Shown piece by piece: positions 38,233-38,348 of a DNA stretch of 38,348 nt. Where the stretch lies: the NCBI GenBank assembly GCA_001303245.1, contig LJNS01000013.1, forward strand, positions 1 through 38,348, in the 5' to 3' direction. Below the pieces are notes generated by a model. It worked only from the letters and a program-made list of their open reading frames with translations. It did not search any database and was not told the origin of the DNA. How positions within the stretch are numbered: the first letter of the stretch is position 1; each line of letters begins with the position of its first letter. This DNA is from Gammaproteobacteria bacterium SG8_30. Its GTDB lineage: Bacteria > Pseudomonadota > Gammaproteobacteria > Steroidobacterales > Steroidobacteraceae. Made by a program: the position numbers and the translations under genes.

Positions 38233-38348
38233 TCAGGCCGCGCGCGTGGCTGTCGCTGGAAACGATCCTGCCTTCACCAGCATCCCGGGAACGGGGCGCC
38301 CGAGGCGGTCCTGGAGCCAGCGACCGGTGGCGATCGTCTGCTCGAGGT
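38233..38348 (-). CDS. C-terminal fragment of a gene cut by the right edge
   Basis: An open minus-strand frame from the window edge ends in TGA at 38233-38235 and reads GRWLQDRLGRPVPGMLVKAG near its end. This looks protein-coding and resembles the C-termini of HMG-CoA-lyase-like enzymes, which end in a helix then RxVPGxVVKAG, but 38 residues are too few for a firm assignment. It lies upstream of the hyuAB promoter and transcribes in the same direction. Confidence 0.4.
   Translation of the reverse strand, partial: LEQTIATGRWLQDRLGRPVPGMLVKAGSFPATATRAA

Noticed and set aside
1-38348. Mobile elements, CRISPR arrays, tRNA or attachment sites
   Set aside because: No transposase, integrase, regularly spaced repeat or tRNA-like fold was seen; the only direct repeats are the 16-bp and 21-bp tandem duplications.

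Overview
The window is a very GC-rich stretch (roughly two thirds G+C by eye) from a Gram-negative bacterium. A TonB-dependent outer-membrane receptor, ABC and MFS importers, electron-transfer flavoprotein and a set of catabolic enzymes point to a metabolically versatile Proteobacterium; the receptor's start (signal peptide, then EEIVVTARKREE) resembles those of Gammaproteobacteria and sphingomonads. No rRNA, tRNA, CRISPR array, insertion sequence or phage gene is visible. Genes are tightly packed, many with 1-4 bp stop/start overlaps, and no gene-free stretch reaches 300 bp.

Layout. 1-4361 (-): an operon of an MFS carrier, two peptide-type ABC permeases and two ABC ATPases (the last cut by the left edge). 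The first ATPase gene carries a 16-bp tandem duplication that shifts its frame and fuses it to the next. 4538-5770 (+): a YCII protein, then a membrane protein; between them, on the minus strand, is a candidate small RNA with its own promoter and terminator. 5824-11940: an FAD-linked oxidase (-), an IclR regulator, and an operon of an unusual nitrilase homologue with etfB and etfA, then an NTF2-like protein. 12030-14442 (-): a redox/detoxification operon (peroxiredoxin, CurA-like reductase, MAPEG protein, small unknown protein). 14525-15994 (-): a hydantoinase/dihydropyrimidinase-like amidohydrolase. 16137-21436 (-): a compact operon of a UbiD-type decarboxylase, a 60-residue double-CXXC protein, a heme-oxygenase-fold diiron-type enzyme, an SDR, a HutC-type GntR regulator and an MFS carrier. 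21561-30718 (+): divergent from it, a TonB receptor followed by a methyltransferase, a peptide-type ABC importer without ATPases, an aldehyde dehydrogenase and a GST-like protein. 30737-32152 (-): an unknown protein and an FCD-type GntR regulator. 32394-33197 (+): an alpha/beta-hydrolase-fold protein lacking the usual serine. 33213-38066 (-): hyuA, hyuB and an isochorismatase-fold amidohydrolase. A fragment of another minus-strand gene enters from the right edge.

How it may work together. The central divergent block (16.1-30.7 kb) looks like an uptake-and-catabolism locus: outer-membrane receptor, inner-membrane importers, prFMN decarboxylation, diiron-type oxidation, SDR, ALDH and GST. The peripheral amidohydrolases (hydantoinase, HyuAB, carbamoylsarcosinase-like) point to use of cyclic amides or N-methylhydantoin-like compounds. 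The FCD-GntR regulator's likely operator, built on TGTATACA, recurs in front of the amidohydrolase 16 kb away, linking the two ends. Substrates cannot be named from sequence alone.
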